Source: Brachionus manjavacas (Eukaryota; Rotifera; Eurotatoria; Ploima; Brachionidae). From it: a stretch of 64,000 nt of DNA. The notes beneath the pieces were generated by a model. The model was not told the DNA's origin, searched no databases, and saw only the letters and a list, made by a program, of their open reading frames with translations. The stretch spans positions 3,043,001 to 3,107,000 of the forward strand of contig JAHQIY010000011.1 in NCBI GenBank assembly GCA_019054805.1, written 5' to 3'. Positions 1 to 11,420 of the stretch are shown in pieces (the stretch's first letter is position 1; every line of letters begins with the position of its first letter). The translations under genes and the position numbers were made by a program.

Positions 1-2016
1 GAATTGGATATTTGCTCTTGTTATTTTTCCAAAATTCTGACAATTTATTTGATTTTGGTTCTAATTTATAATTTGTGATTTCTTTTTTCACTGCTCGCCA
101 ATTTATCTCAATTTCATTTTCTTCATCCGATGAGTCACTCATTTGAACTCCTTTTCTTTGCTTTGATCTTACATCACATGGTGGATTATTTTTCAATGTA
201 TTTGTCAAATTAATTACTTCCTTGAAATCTAAAATAGTGTCTCTAATTTGCTTTTCCGCCTTCTCGACAAAGATAATTTTTTGCATTTCCATAGAGCTAG
301 AAAATTTCTTGTATCTTGGATTTAGAAAAGATGCTAGAATAAGGTGATTGTTTTGAAATATATTATATTTTTCAATATAAAACTCTAAATATAGTTTAAT
401 CAATTCTTTAAAACCAATTGAAAACGCTTTTTCTTCTAAATTTATCTCACACGCTTTTATTAAAGTTGTAAAAGCAGGAATAATTAAACTTGAGGTTGTT
501 GAGAATTCAGATGAAATATCTTCAGTTATATTATAAAAAGTTTGTAAAACCAACATTGCTTCTTCAAGAATTTCCACTTCAATTGATTTAAGTTGTAAAT
601 GTTTATGCTTTTGTTCTTTTGATAAGATTAAATTAAGCGATTCGTGATTTTTGATTATACTCTCAATCATCAAAAATGTACTATTCCATCGTGTTACTAC
701 CTGTTGGATGATTGAAAGCACTTTTTCACCGTTTTCTCTTTGCTTTTTGATCAATTCTTCTTTCATAGTCGTTGAATGATTATAATATGAAGCGATTGAG
801 CTACACTTCTCTAATGCTTGTGAAAAAATATTAAATTGGTCATTATGTAAATTTATAAGCAGAATGACGGATTCATCAAGTCTTTGTTTTTCAGATTGTT
901 CCATATTTTGAGATGTTTTATTCGCACATACAAAGTAACTATTTTCTTCATTTCTGATTAATTTCTGTTTGAAAACTTTCAAAGAGTTTGAAACAATCAA
1001 ATTTAATAAATGGCCTATACACGGTATTCTATCCATGTCAAGATGTTTAGACATTTGAATCATTGAGTTAACATTGTCTGTTGTAATAAATTTAATTTTA
1101 TCTTGAATTGAAAACTCATCAAGTAGGCAAGTTATATTTTCAGCCAGATTCTTAGCTGAATGACCACCTAACATATGCCGAACAGCCAATAACATTGACT
1201 GAAGATTAAGTTTTTCGTCGAGAAAATGAGCGGTTAAGCTAATATAAGAAAAATTTTGCACAGATGTCCAACAATCGGTAGTAAGACTTATATGTTTTAC
1301 ATTGTTAAGTTTTGTAACAGAGAGCTTTTTTGTTTATCGAAATAAAAACTTGATAATTCCGAAAGGTCTTTCCGTGTTGGAAGTTTAAAATTAGGATTTA
1401 AATAATTACAAAATAGCTTGAAGAATTGATTATCAACGCAACGAAAAGGTAGACTTGCAGTGATAATAAACATAAGGAGAAGATAAGATGGATCTTTGTG
1501 CCTTTGATTGTTTTCAATTTTTTGAGATAATTTCATACCATGTTTATTGTCCAAATGACGAATCATTGTACCAGTTGAATTGTCATTATGGGCAAATTTC
1601 AAATTACAAATATCATTTCTTGTTTTAAACATGCATTTGACTATGCGATCGGGCAAAATTTCACCTTTTTCATTTGACTTTCCAATGAAATCTTTTTTAA
1701 GCTTTTTCAATTGAAAATAATCCCAACATTTCGATGTCTTTTTCCTCCGACCAGTCTCGTCATCATCTTCATACTCGGATAAAAGAGGTAAAACTGTCTG
1801 AGAATTATTATCTTCATTAAATGATAGATTATAAACTTGCTCAGTAACTAGATTTTCATTTTCGAAAATATCCAAATGCACACTTGAACATGGTTCTAAA
1901 CTTCGAAGTCGTTTTTCTTGTGAATCATTAACATTAGTAGATTCAGATCTTGTTAATTTTTGAAGTGACATTTTCGAGAAAAATTTTGATTGATAAATTA
2001 TTAATTTTAATTTCAA
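1..2016 (-). pseudogene. hAT-family transposase with BED zinc finger, one frameshift, C-terminus off the window
   Basis: DNA-transposon transposase. The ORF from 2016 carries a BED-type zinc finger (W98, C128, C137, H154, H159) and the hAT stretch LPFRCVDNQFFKLF. It stops at 1297-1299. A second frame, open without a stop from about 1300 to base 1, continues the protein: TTDCWTS, TTDNVNSM, the IPCIGHLLNLIV segment, VTRWNST, and the start of the C-terminal dimerisation region (EFWKNNKSKYP). The two frames differ by one base, apparently in the A run read just before the break (about 1326-1331). An alternative start is Met16. The long open second frame argues for a young copy or a base-calling error. 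Family assignment is firm; activity is unknown. Confidence 0.9.
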
Positions 2017-2640
2017 ATTTAAGTCTAAAAGTAATTTTTTTTTATCTTAAATGTCGTGATTTAAAATTTTTATTTAAAAATTGAAATAAAAAATTTTTTA
2101 AAATAAATTAATTAATAGAAGTAAAACTCACATAATAATAACCGAAATTTTTGAAAAAAAATATATAAATATTTTAAGTTCTAGTCTAAATAATAGGCAC
2201 GCTACGGCCTACTTAATTTGGTTTTGAATAAATTATAAATAAACTATTGATGGATCAATTAATTAAGAGAATTAAATTCGATTTAAATAAATCTTATTTA
2301 TATATTTAATAAACAAAATAATAATTTAATAAAAAAGTTTTTAATTTAGACAAATTTATGTTCAATTAAAAATTAATTGACCCTTTGTAAAGATTTTTAG
2401 TCATTTGAATCAATCAAGATTAAATGAAGCTAAATATTTTTTAAATTAAATAAGCAAATAAAAATTAAAGTTTTTTATTTTGAAGTTTATTTAAAAAAAA
2501 TATTAATTGAGTTAATAATACAATAAAATGTAAATAGTTTAAAAAAAATCTTAGCTTTTATAATATTATTTAATAAAATAAGTAGATAAAATTGCTTGTT
2601 TGATTGATTTTTCGACTCGATTAAAATAAATTGATTGTAT
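2017..2640. other. AT-rich non-coding stretch
   Basis: A/T runs and short ORFs only. No domain, tRNA or clear repeat seen. It lies upstream of the hAT transposase and may include that element's left non-coding end, but no terminal inverted repeat was recognised. Confidence 0.4.
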
Positions 2641-3545
2641 AAACGATACCTTAAGCTAACATGCAAAAGATGTGAAAGCTTGCGTGGCTATAGAAAATGA
2701 ATAGTATAGGCCATTATACGGTCAGAATAGCCTAACAGGTATCGGACTGCGCGTATTAAGTCCGAATTACAAATGTGCAAGCTTTTTTTTGATTAATTAA
2801 ACTAATAATTCTTAACACTACTTAACATAACAAGAGAAGAAAAAGAAAAATGGTAAAATGATCGAATTCTTCATATCCAAAAGTCCTCTCCATCGAAAAT
2901 TCCATCAATAACATTCCAGACATCCATACCAATCATTCATCCATTCCATACCATAAATCATACCATTTCCATACTGCGCTCATCACGATGCCATCCCTAA
3001 TAAACTATTTACTCTATTTTATGCTATCCGATACATAGTCATAATGAATATGTCCATAGCATGATGTAGAGATCTAGTTTAATTAAAAAATGGCACCCCG
3101 CAGTTTAAATATATATTTAAGGATTCCGTCCCACGGGAACCCTTTTTAGGCGCATACGTATAAAGAACTCTTTTGTCAATCTTTATAACCCCACCATAGT
3201 GATCGCATCAAAACTATCACTTTGAATAGGCAAAGAGGTCATCGCCAGCATCATTAGCTATCTGTCTCCATGACAACATAGCCTCGCTGACTCAACTCGT
3301 GAGGGTCTAATCGGAAAGACCGCTTCGACCCGGGCGAGTGATATCCAAATCAACCTCTTTTAAAAACTGACAAAAGCAGTAAAGACTGGTAGCCATTAGA
3401 AAAATGGCGTTTTAAGATGACCAGTACGATATGAGTAAGAACTTGGTAATTTTGACGTTACCCGACCCTTCCTATGGTGTCGCCTACTAATTGAGTAGGA
3501 GATAAAGCCTTGAATCCTACTTGAAAATTAGCTTTACAAGCAGGA
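2641..3545. other. GC-richer non-coding block of unknown nature
   Basis: This block is clearly less AT-rich than its surroundings, with segments such as GACCGCTTCGACCCGGGCGAG (near 3320-3340) and a pyrimidine-rich run of CCATACC-like words at 2880-2990. No ORF over 60 codons. It could be an untranslated or terminal region of a transposable element. The 15-mer at about 2738-2752 recurs as its reverse complement near 26787-26801. Confidence 0.35.
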
Positions 3546-3944
3546 AATAAAGGTTTTTTAATTTTCATTCTTAATTGATTATTAAATCTTATTTCTATAT
3601 TTGATAGTTCAATATTTTTTATTTGAACTATTACTTATTTAATATTAAATATTTCAATCATTCTAAATTGAATTATCTATTATTTATTCAATTTTGGATA
3701 GTCCAATAGTTTCTAATTGAACTGTCCTTTATTTTTTTAATTTTAGGATAGCTCAATATTTTTTATTTGAACTATCCAAAATTGATTTAATTATTAATTT
3801 TAAAAGTAATGTTTTCATTTAATTTTTCAATTTTGCCAAGTCATTTATCAAATTTAAAATATGTCTAAATTATGTTTAGACTTTGATCTTTTATCAATTA
3901 AATAAATTATTTAAATTTAATAATTAAACATATATTAAATGTAA

Positions 3945-4016
3945 GTCGAAATAGCCCAATGGTTAAAGTGATGTGCATAATATCCAAAGGTAGAGGGTTC
4001 GATCCTCCATTGTTAC
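3945..4016 (+). other. tRNA-like sequence with A and B boxes (pseudogene or SINE head)
   Basis: A-box-like TAGCCCAATGGT at 3952 and B-box-like GGGTTCGATCCT at 3995 have tRNA spacing. The acceptor arm does not pair and the T stem is imperfect, so a working tRNA is unlikely. A tRNA-derived SINE head or decayed tRNA is the better reading. Confidence 0.4.
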
Positions 4017-4114
4017 AAAAAAATTTTTTGATTTTCAAAATTCAACATTTAGATTTATTTTCATAATTAGATTTTAGTGCATTTAAATATATAGATAAAT
4101 ATTTTTTTATAAAA

Positions 4115-4186
4115 GTCAGTATAGTTCAGTGGTAAGCGAAGTATATATCAAACCCAAAAGTATAGGGTTCGATCCTTTCTACGATG
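4115..4186 (+). other. second tRNA-like sequence with A and B boxes
   Basis: A-box-like TAGTTCAGTGGT at 4122 and B-box-like GGGTTCGATCCT at 4165, the same 43-nt A-to-B spacing as the copy 170 bp upstream. The acceptor stem does not pair. Likely a related pol III-type relic. Confidence 0.4.
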
Positions 4187-4189
4187 AGA

Positions 4190-5095
4190 AATTTATAGCA
4201 AAGTAAAATTTGTGATCAAATTTCAAGCGCTCAATCTTGCTCAAATGTTTTTTGCAATAATGAAAAAATAAATATTTTATTTTTATTGCAATTCAACATA
4301 TTCTTTTAAAATTTAAAATTTCTTTGAATCTTTCATTAAATGTTGAATTTTTGAGACCCTAAATTATTTTAGTAGTTTCATTTTATTTTTATTTGTTTAA
4401 AATGATGGGTCAATAAATCATATAAAAAATTTGAATCGATCATTTTTGACCCAAACTTATCTTTATTGGTTATTTATTATTTTTTAAATGTCCTTTTTAA
4501 TGTCTAAATTCTCTTCTAATAATGTTACGACAAATGATTAATTATTAATTAATTTTTTTAAAAGAATTATATATTTTAAATAAAGATAATTACAAATTTA
4601 ATATTTAAGAAATTAAAAGAATAAATAAGAAATTTTGAATTTAAAAATATTTGCTTTTTTTGAGTATTTTACATAAAATAGGTTAAAAATTTAAAAATAA
4701 ATCAAAGTTAAAGGAAATTCTAAATAAAAATAAAAATTTTAAGTATTTTTTAAATTTTATTAAATTAAATTTTATTAAATTATTTTAAGTTCTAAAAATG
4801 AGTAAATTTTTTTCTTAAATTTCATGAATTTATTTCGAAACCGTAAGATTCCAAATGGTCTAAAACGCCCAGAAAAATTGTTCTTAACTTACATGGAAAA
4901 AATTTTTCAAATTTTCAAAGTTCCCGCCAAATTTTTAAATACTACTGCAATTACTATAATTAAAATTCACTTCCTAAATTTTAATTTATATATTTCTTTT
5001 TAGTTAATAGTTTAACATAAAACAAAATTATTTTTTAATAAAAAACTACTTTTTTTAAATTAATAAATTTATTATATTACCCTTGATTTTTTTTT
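4190..5095. other. AT-rich non-coding stretch
   Basis: Long A/T runs with no ORF or recognisable repeat. It ends at the edge of the satellite region. Confidence 0.4.
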
Positions 5096-6045
5096 ATTAC
5101 CGGTTTATTGGCAGCCCATATAATTTGATCCGAAAATTAGCCCGCCAAAATAAACGGGCCAGAGTCCGCCCGTTTATTTTTAAACGTTTATTAAAAGGGC
5201 CAAAATTTAGCCCGCCAAAATAAACGGGCCAGAGTCCGCCCGCCAAAATTGGAACGGTTTCATGGACCGCCCGTTTATTTTTAAACGTTTATTAAACGGG
5301 CCAAAATTTAGCCCGCCAAAATAAACGGGCCAGAGTCCGCCCGCCAAAATTGGAACGGTTTCATGGACCGCCCGTTTATTTTTAAACGTTTATTAAACGG
5401 GCCAAAATTTAGCCCGCCAAAATAAACGGGCCAGAGTCCGCCCGCCAAAATTGGAACGGTTTCATGGACCGCCCGTTTATTTTTAAACGTTTATTAAAAG
5501 GGCCAAAATTTAGCCCGCCAAAATAAACGGGCCAGAGTCCGCCCGCCAAAATTGGAACGGTTTCATGGACCGCCCGTTTATTTTTAAACGTTTATTTAAC
5601 GGGCCAAAATTTAGCCCGCCAAAATAAACGGGCCAGAGTCCGCCCGCCAAAATTGGAACGGTTTCATGGACCGCCCGTTTATTTTTAAACGTTTATTAAA
5701 CGGGCCAAAATTTAGCCCGCCAAAATAAACGGGCCAGAGTCCGCCCGCCAAAATTGGAACGGTTTCATGGACCGCCCGTTTATTTTTAAACGTTTATTAA
5801 AAGGGCCAAAATTTAGCCCGCCAAAATAAACGGGCCAGAGTCCGCCCGCCAAAATTGGAACGGTTTCATGGACCGCCCGTTTATTTTTAAACGTTTATTT
5901 AACGGGCCAAAATTTAGCCCGCCAAAATAAACGGGCCAGAGTCCGCCCGCCAAAATTGGAACGGTTAATACGGTCACGGTCACGGTTTTTAAAATTTTTG
6001 GCCCGTTTACTGTCCGCTTGCACGGACACCAACACTATTTTTAAA
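5096..6045. repeat. 101-bp tandem satellite with hAT-like flanks
   Basis: The marker CATGGACCG starts at 5261, 5362, 5463, 5564, 5665, 5766 and 5867, an exact 101-bp period. About eight near-identical units cover 5150-5970. Units differ at one spot (ATTAAAAGGG, ATTAAACGGG or ATTTAACGGG) and the last five follow the order A-T-C-A-T, hinting at a 303-bp higher-order unit. Each unit holds palindromic CCCGTTTA/TAAACGGG words. The repeats are much more GC-rich than the surroundings. The flank word ACCGGTTTATTGGCAGCCC occurs at both 5100 and 6086. Confidence 0.9.
6017..6037 (-). repeat. hAT-like terminal sequence
   Basis: Read on the minus strand it starts TAGTGTTGGTGTCCGTGCAAG. This resembles hAT terminal repeats (C/TAGxGxTG) and the end near 28676 (TAGTGTTCGGATCCGTACAAG). 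No matching left end was found. Confidence 0.4.
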
Positions 6046-6084
6046 TAATAAACACATTAAATTGTTTTAAATTTTTTATTTTAT

Positions 6085-6236
6085 TACCGGTTTATTGGCA
6101 GCCCGTATATTTTAGCCCGTTTATTTTGACGGTCCAAAAATTAGACCGCCAAGCTGACAGACCGGCCGCCAAAATTTGGACGGTATCTTGGACCGCCCGT
6201 TTTTGGACCGGTTAGCTCTGTCCGCGTCCAACTCTA
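6085..6236. repeat. degenerate GGACCG-type repeats ending in a hAT-like terminus
   Basis: Diverged relatives of the satellite words (ACCGGTTTATTGGCAGCCC, GGACCGCCCGTTTTTGG) end at 6228-6236. The minus-strand reading there is TAGAGTTGGACGCGGACAG, again hAT-terminus-like. Probably a relic of a related non-autonomous element. Confidence 0.4.
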
Positions 6237-6532
6237 ATGAATTTTATGAAAATTTATCCTAACTATTAAAATATGATTTATTAATTACCTTTTACCTTTT
6301 TATTTAGCACTAATCTATTTTGAATAAAATTCAAAAAAAAACAGATATTTTGAATCGTCTTTTATTTATTAAGCTTTTATGTAATAAAATATTTATTTAA
6401 TTAAAATTATTGATTTATTATTTTTAGATAACTTTTAATGATTCAAAGTTTTTTTCTTTATGTGACAATCACATTTTTTTTGTATTTTAATCTCTTTACA
6501 TTTGTTTTTAACCTTTATCCAAATTTTAATAG

Positions 6533-7354
6533 CTACAAATTTAAATCACAAGCAACATGTCCATATTCACTTTTTACTTTATTGAAAACTTCTTCCATTT
6601 GATTCAAGCTGATAAAATTGCTCATAATTAGAGTTGAAATATAGAAAGTTCGCTGTTGATGTTGGTAAAGAGAAAATTTACAAGCGTACTTAAAGTGTGA
6701 CCGAAGAGAAGTTTGTTCATATCTGTAAAAACCATCATTTCTCTTTTCGGCATCATGGACAATAACAATTTTTGATCTATTGCAGAATTGTTTGGCGTGT
6801 TCAGATCTTCTGCCCGCATCAATGTGATCTACAAGCACAACACCAAGTTGAGTGAAATTTAAGCCCAATTTCTGATCTAAATCTTCATAATTCTTCACAT
6901 AATAAAGCTTATGGTATTTACTTGTGTTGTAGGATAAAAAATTATTAACCCATCCGAGATCGGTATCAACCGAAATAGTCTCGCGGTTATGCTCTGTTGA
7001 TATATTGTGCAAAATAGGTGTTGAAAAGCTTCCCATTCCGAGTTCCAAAACGCTTCCACTTGTGAAAAAACAGCTAACTATCAGTGGTATCGCATTGCTG
7101 CCATAGCTTAGATCAAACGGAACTTTGACATATTTTAGAATAATTATGTTCGGTTCTTCAATTAGTTGGTTTTTCATGTGAGCAAAAATTTTAGAATTTT
7201 CTGAAATTATTGAAGTTCCTGTTGGTTTTTTGACCATAGATAAATTTATACATACAAGAACAAAGAAACAACAAATGTATGTAAATGTTATTTTAGTTTT
7301 ACGGTTCATTTCTTTTTTTAATTTTATCTTTATTAAATTGGAAGTTCTTTTCAT
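6533..7354 (-). CDS. type II membrane protein with SAM-methyltransferase-like domain
   Basis: 273 aa, no visible intron. A short basic N-terminus precedes one membrane segment (about residues 22-41), so a Golgi or plasma-membrane signal anchor is likely. The luminal part has a Rossmann-like nucleotide-binding motif, VLELGMGSFSTP (about 100-111), an acidic end of strand 2 (ISVDTD), VVLVDHIDAGRR and IVIVHDAEKRNDGFYRYE. This pattern fits uncharacterised class I methyltransferase-like proteins of eukaryotes. The substrate cannot be read. Met16 is an alternative start. It stands alone between non-coding blocks. Fold assignment is inference from motifs. Confidence 0.7.
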   Translation of the reverse strand: MKRTSNLIKIKLKKEMNRKTKITFTYICCFFVLVCINLSMVKKPTGTSIISENSKIFAHMKNQLIEEPNIIILKYVKVPFDLSYGSNAIPLIVSCFFTSGSVLELGMGSFSTPILHNISTEHNRETISVDTDLGWVNNFLSYNTSKYHKLYYVKNYEDLDQKLGLNFTQLGVVLVDHIDAGRRSEHAKQFCNRSKIVIVHDAEKRNDGFYRYEQTSLRSHFKYACKFSLYQHQQRTFYISTLIMSNFISLNQMEEVFNKVKSEYGHVACDLNL

Positions 7355-8810
7355 TTGACTTGTTTAGACCAGATTTAAATTTAAATAAATGTTTATTTTC
7401 TGAGTGGTAATATTTTTATTTAAAAAATTTAAACTAGATTTTAAAATATCAAATATTAGTTTATTAATTTAAAAAATTAAATATTTAATTTTACTTAAAG
7501 CAGTATTTTTTATTGCGCAATAATTAATTCATTAAAGCTCTCTGTTTTAATAAAGAAAATTTTGTGATCGACGTGGCGTTAAAACTAATTCGAATCTGTC
7601 AAAAATAGTTTTATTTAAACAAAACAAGCCAGACCGCGATCTTCAGCATGTTGTCTTTGAAAAGCTGAAAAAAAATATCGGTCTCTTAAGGTTTTCGTTG
7701 CTCCCAGTAAAAGTCCCATAGATTGAACTTATTTTTACTTAAAACCCGTTGTTGTCAATAAATACTTTCTTTGTTTTTCTTCATTCATTTAGATATTTAA
7801 AAAAAAAAAACAAATATTTTGGAAGTTTATTTCAAGGTCTCTTAAAAGATTCAAGTCGAAAATTTTTGGTACCAAAAAGCAAATAATGAATTTTCTAAAA
7901 AAACTAAGCCATTTTTTTAAATTTTCTTTTTTAAAATTCACTAAAAAAAAGTTTTTTTAGTTTGACTTAAAATAATTGTTTTAAAAATTGTGACCAAGTT
8001 TGAGATGAGTTTTGATAAAATTTATTTTTTTGGTAAAAAAACCTAGTAGAGAACTTTTGTTTGTATTTTGAATTTTTTTTGTTAGGTATTTTTTTTAAAT
8101 CTATCTGTTTGAATTCGAAACAGAAATAAAAAATAAATTGGACAAAATTACAATGTTGATGGTTCTTCGATTTTTACTACAAGCTTTGATATTTACGAAA
8201 AATTTGTCAGCCAAGTTGATCAGTTAAAAAATAAGATTTGATATAAACTATCTTTCTATTTAAAAATCTAAAAGTTCTCTATAAAATGATTAATAACCCG
8301 AAAAAAATCCAAATATTATTTAAAAAAATTCATAAAAATTTCAAAATTTTGAAATAATTTCTCCTCAAGTTTTATTTGAAGGAAAAACATCTCTATGAGA
8401 ATTTTTAAACTAGATAAAATAGAAAAACACAAATTTAGACTTTTTAAAATAAAAGTTCGATCTCATAAAAATCAAGTAATTTTTAATTAAGGTAAACTGA
8501 ACAATTATTTTTGTCACTCTTTTTAAAAACAAACTTCTAAATGTTCCAACAGTGAGGATAAAATTGTTTTTGAAATTTAGAACGAGAGTTAATTGAGCCA
8601 TTTGATAGTAATGTTAAAATTAAAAAGAATGTTTATTTCTTAAAAACATTTTTTTAAATTCCAATTTTCTTCATGTAGTATCTTTCTGAATCAATGACTT
8701 TGTTTTCTATATTAATGTAAATTTTGATTCCTACCTTCAACAAATTACAAATAATTAAAATTCTTTTGCTATTTTTCATTTTAAAAATCATCTTTTAATT
8801 AAGTCATTTT
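7355..8810. other. non-coding stretch
   Basis: Mostly A/T runs. A somewhat less AT-rich part lies at 7560-7760 with no ORF. The 63-codon minus-strand ORF at 8410-8601 is F/K/I/L-rich low complexity and is not supported. Confidence 0.4.
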
Positions 8811-8814
8811 CTTG

Positions 8815-8822
8815 TATAAAAG
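8815..8822 (+). promoter_or_regulatory. TATA box
   Basis: TATAAAAG lies 46 bp before the ATG of the small ORF at 8861. That is a plausible core promoter distance, leaving a short leader. Confidence 0.5.
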
Positions 8823-8860
8823 ACTTAGTTTTAGAACAAAAAAAGACAATCATTCTGACA

Positions 8861-9061
8861 ATGGAAGTCTTATTCGACGACAGTAATCTAATAAAAGACA
8901 ATTCTGGTTTAGCTGATCTAAATCAATTATTAATGAACAATCCTAATATTACATTAACAAAAACAGTATATGTGCCATATCATTCCTTCTATGCTTATCC
9001 AGGCCAACATCCTTTTGGAGACTGCCGCTGTTCCCAGCTTATAGTTCTAGAAGAAAACTAA
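8861..9061 (+). CDS. small 66-aa protein of unknown function
   Basis: The 66-residue ORF begins MEVLFDDSNLIKDNSGLADL and ends in a Tyr/Pro/His-rich stretch with two close cysteines (GDCRCSQL). It has no signal peptide or membrane segment. Support for a real gene is the TATA box 46 bp upstream, AATAAA overlapping the stop (9060-9065) with another at about 9098, and a composition less skewed than random AT-rich ORFs. I do not recognise the family. It could also be the first exon of a longer gene, but no partner exon is evident before the convergent gene ending at 9151. Confidence 0.45.
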   Translation: MEVLFDDSNLIKDNSGLADLNQLLMNNPNITLTKTVYVPYHSFYAYPGQHPFGDCRCSQLIVLEEN

Positions 9062-9150
9062 TAAATGTTTTTATTATTTTTAAAAGCTTAAAAACTAATA
9101 AAATTTAATTAATTTAGTCTTATTTTTTTATTGATTTTTTTTTTTTGTTC

Positions 9151-9687
9151 TCAACCATTTGCACTGTTTGAATTATTTCCAGGGCCTACTCCATTATTGT
9201 TATCAGGACCTATGCCATTTCCATTGTTTCCATTCGTTTCAAAATCTTGGGTTGTCAGCAAAGAATAATTGTAGGAATGGTAAATTTTATATGGCTTAAT
9301 AAAAGTAATTACAGGTGTCTTGTGTTTGTAGTAAAAAAATGAAAAAATTATTGAAATAATTAATAGAACTATAAAAAATATTTGTAAAGAGTATATCCAG
9401 AATATTGTCGATTTCTTGTGCTTTTGGAAGAAGTTTTTTTTTGCCAAGTTTTCATCACAATTTTCACTTCTAGGCTTTTCTTGAAACTTTTCTAGCTCAG
9501 TTTGTGTGCCAATAGACTTGTATGGCTCGATTTCCCACTGTGTTATTTTTTCGCATTGACCAAAAATGGGCTGATACAAGATCGTTTCAGGAATTGTTTG
9601 ATTAATTTTAGACAATTCGGTAGTTGTGGTCCAACTGCCATGAGTTTCCAGTTTGTGTAAATTACCAAAAGCAAGTTTTTTATACAT
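9151..9687 (-). CDS. single-pass membrane protein, GTQT/FFQKH family member 1
   Basis: 178 aa, no visible intron. The N-terminal 90 residues are hydrophilic and contain IGTQTELEKF. A juxtamembrane KKNFFQKHKKST leads into one membrane segment (about 96-119). The C-terminal tail ends in a low-complexity Asn/Gly stretch (about 152-178). The GTQT motif, the FFQKHxxST motif and a membrane segment ending in SFYY or SFFYY are shared with the protein at 12526-13020, so the two are paralogs. Basic residues sit just before the membrane, so the N-terminus is probably cytoplasmic. I do not recognise the family; no enzyme motif is visible. Confidence 0.65.
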   Translation of the reverse strand: MYKKLAFGNLHKLETHGSWTTTTELSKINQTIPETILYQPIFGQCEKITQWEIEPYKSIGTQTELEKFQEKPRSENCDENLAKKNFFQKHKKSTIFWIYSLQIFFIVLLIISIIFSFFYYKHKTPVITFIKPYKIYHSYNYSLLTTQDFETNGNNGNGIGPDNNNGVGPGNNSNSANG

Positions 9688-11200
9688 TTTATCTTATTCA
9701 AAAATTTTTGAATATTTTTTTAAATTTGCGTTTTTGTAAAAATTTTATTTCTTAAAAGGATTCTTTTGTGAGAGACTTAAAAGCAACATTAAATGTTTAT
9801 TTAATAAATATTTTGTTTTAAAATTATTCTTTTTATAAAATGAATATTTGTAAGGATTCTTTTTAACTTAATCAACAACAACAGAAATAAAATTTTTTAA
9901 TTAATAGTTATCTCTTTATAACAAATTAAAAATAAAAATATTAAAATATTTCAAAATATTTATTTGTTTCAATGAACGCCTTTTAAAACTTAAACAAAAA
10001 GGCGATATAAATTTTTTTTTAATAAAATGTAATAAATAAGACAAAGTTTAAGTTTTTTCAAAACAAAATCAATTATCTGTTTTATTTTAAAAAGTATTAA
10101 AGTTTTTACTAAATTTAATTAAATTCTGATCTGCTTTGGATAACATTTAGCTAGTAAAGCTCGTTAATTCTGAGATGAATGTTAGTTGCTGGTTTAAAAT
10201 AATTTGTTGTAGGCTAACTTGCCGATCAGGATTCATTGTAAATAATGAAAACAAAAGTTTATGTTTTAATGCTCTTTATTATAATCCCTAAAGTTCCGCA
10301 CCACTTTACCAAAATAAAGTCTTCTTTTGTAGACATACTTTAGTATTATATCTTTAAGCCACCAATTACAGTAGTTAATATAAATAATAACTAGGGAATC
10401 ATAACTAAGAAGTGTAAAGTTAGCTACGAACTAACAAGTTCATTTAGCCCCTAACAAATTATTTTCAAATTGAAAGCCTTTTTGTCTGTTTTTTTTCACC
10501 AAAAAATATTCTTGTATTATAAAAAATATTCTTGTGTTATAAAAAATCATTTATTGTATAAATTGTTTTTTTAATATAAAAAATCACTAAACGTATAAAA
10601 AATTGTTTTTAATCTAATTAGTATCTTTAAAAAAACAATCTTTTGCTTTTGCTTTTCTACCACGTTTTTTCTTCATTCCTAAAGTAAAATCTTGAAACTG
10701 AAAATAAATTTCGACTAACTTGGTTTTAACCGCTTAAGCAGCAATATGCTTACACAAACAATCTTTAAATAAGCTTTACAAGTACACTTACTAAATTGAC
10801 ATTCAGCTTTATTAAGCTTAACTTTTTTTGATACTATTATTCAAAGTGAAATACTGGTTGAAATCAAATTGAGTTCTGTAACAATGGCAATTTTTTGATT
10901 CGCATTTGATCATTTCGTAATACATTTCAAAAGATTCATCGATTGTTTCATTTTGACAACCTTTTTTTCACCAAAAAATATTCTATTATTTAAAAAAAAG
11001 AGATTTTTCTGTCTCAAAGAATTTTCCAATTCAAATTGGTCAATAAAAATGTGGAAACTTACGGATGATTAAATGATTTATCAATGTTTTATTTATTTAT
11101 TATTTGTATATCAATAAAATCTGAAAAATTTATGATACTGAGTTCAATTTACCCCAGGAAAATGAACCAAAACATAACTCATTGTTATGTTCATTCTTTT
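9688..11200. other. non-coding stretch with short A/T repeats
   Basis: No gene found. Around 10500-10560 the word AAAAATATTCTTGTxTTAT is repeated in tandem, and AAAAAATATTCT recurs near 10973. The rest is A/T runs. Confidence 0.4.
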
Positions 11201-11263
11201 TAAAGATAAATAACACAAATTGGGTACTTTATTTACTAAAATTCATCATAAATTCATCCGAAA

Positions 11264-11420
11264 TCACCGGATATTAACCCAATTGAATTTTTATGGAATG
11301 AGCACAACTTTCTTTATAAAAGGAAGTTCAGTTCTGTTAAATGCTTAATTTTTAAGCAACTTGGTTTAATTCGAAAGTATATGCCAGCAAAAATTCTGCA
11401 TTGGAATTGCGCAATTGATT
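11264..11420 (+). pseudogene. Tc1/mariner-type transposase relic (last catalytic block)
   Basis: The + strand reads SPDINPIEFLWNE from 11264, the hallmark of the last acidic motif of DDE transposases of the Tc1/mariner superfamily (usual SPDLNPIExxW). The frame then stays open to a TAG near 11418. Upstream domains were not recognised and no terminal repeats were seen, so this is an old fragment. Confidence 0.6.

Noticed and set aside
3945-4186. Functional tRNA genes
   Set aside because: Acceptor stems do not pair and T stems are imperfect in both copies.
5150-5970. Regular repeats as a CRISPR array
   Set aside because: Units are 101 bp and identical throughout with no unique spacers; the window is eukaryotic.
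8410-8601. 63-codon minus-strand ORF
   Set aside because: Phe/Lys/Ile/Leu-rich low complexity, no promoter or similarity seen.
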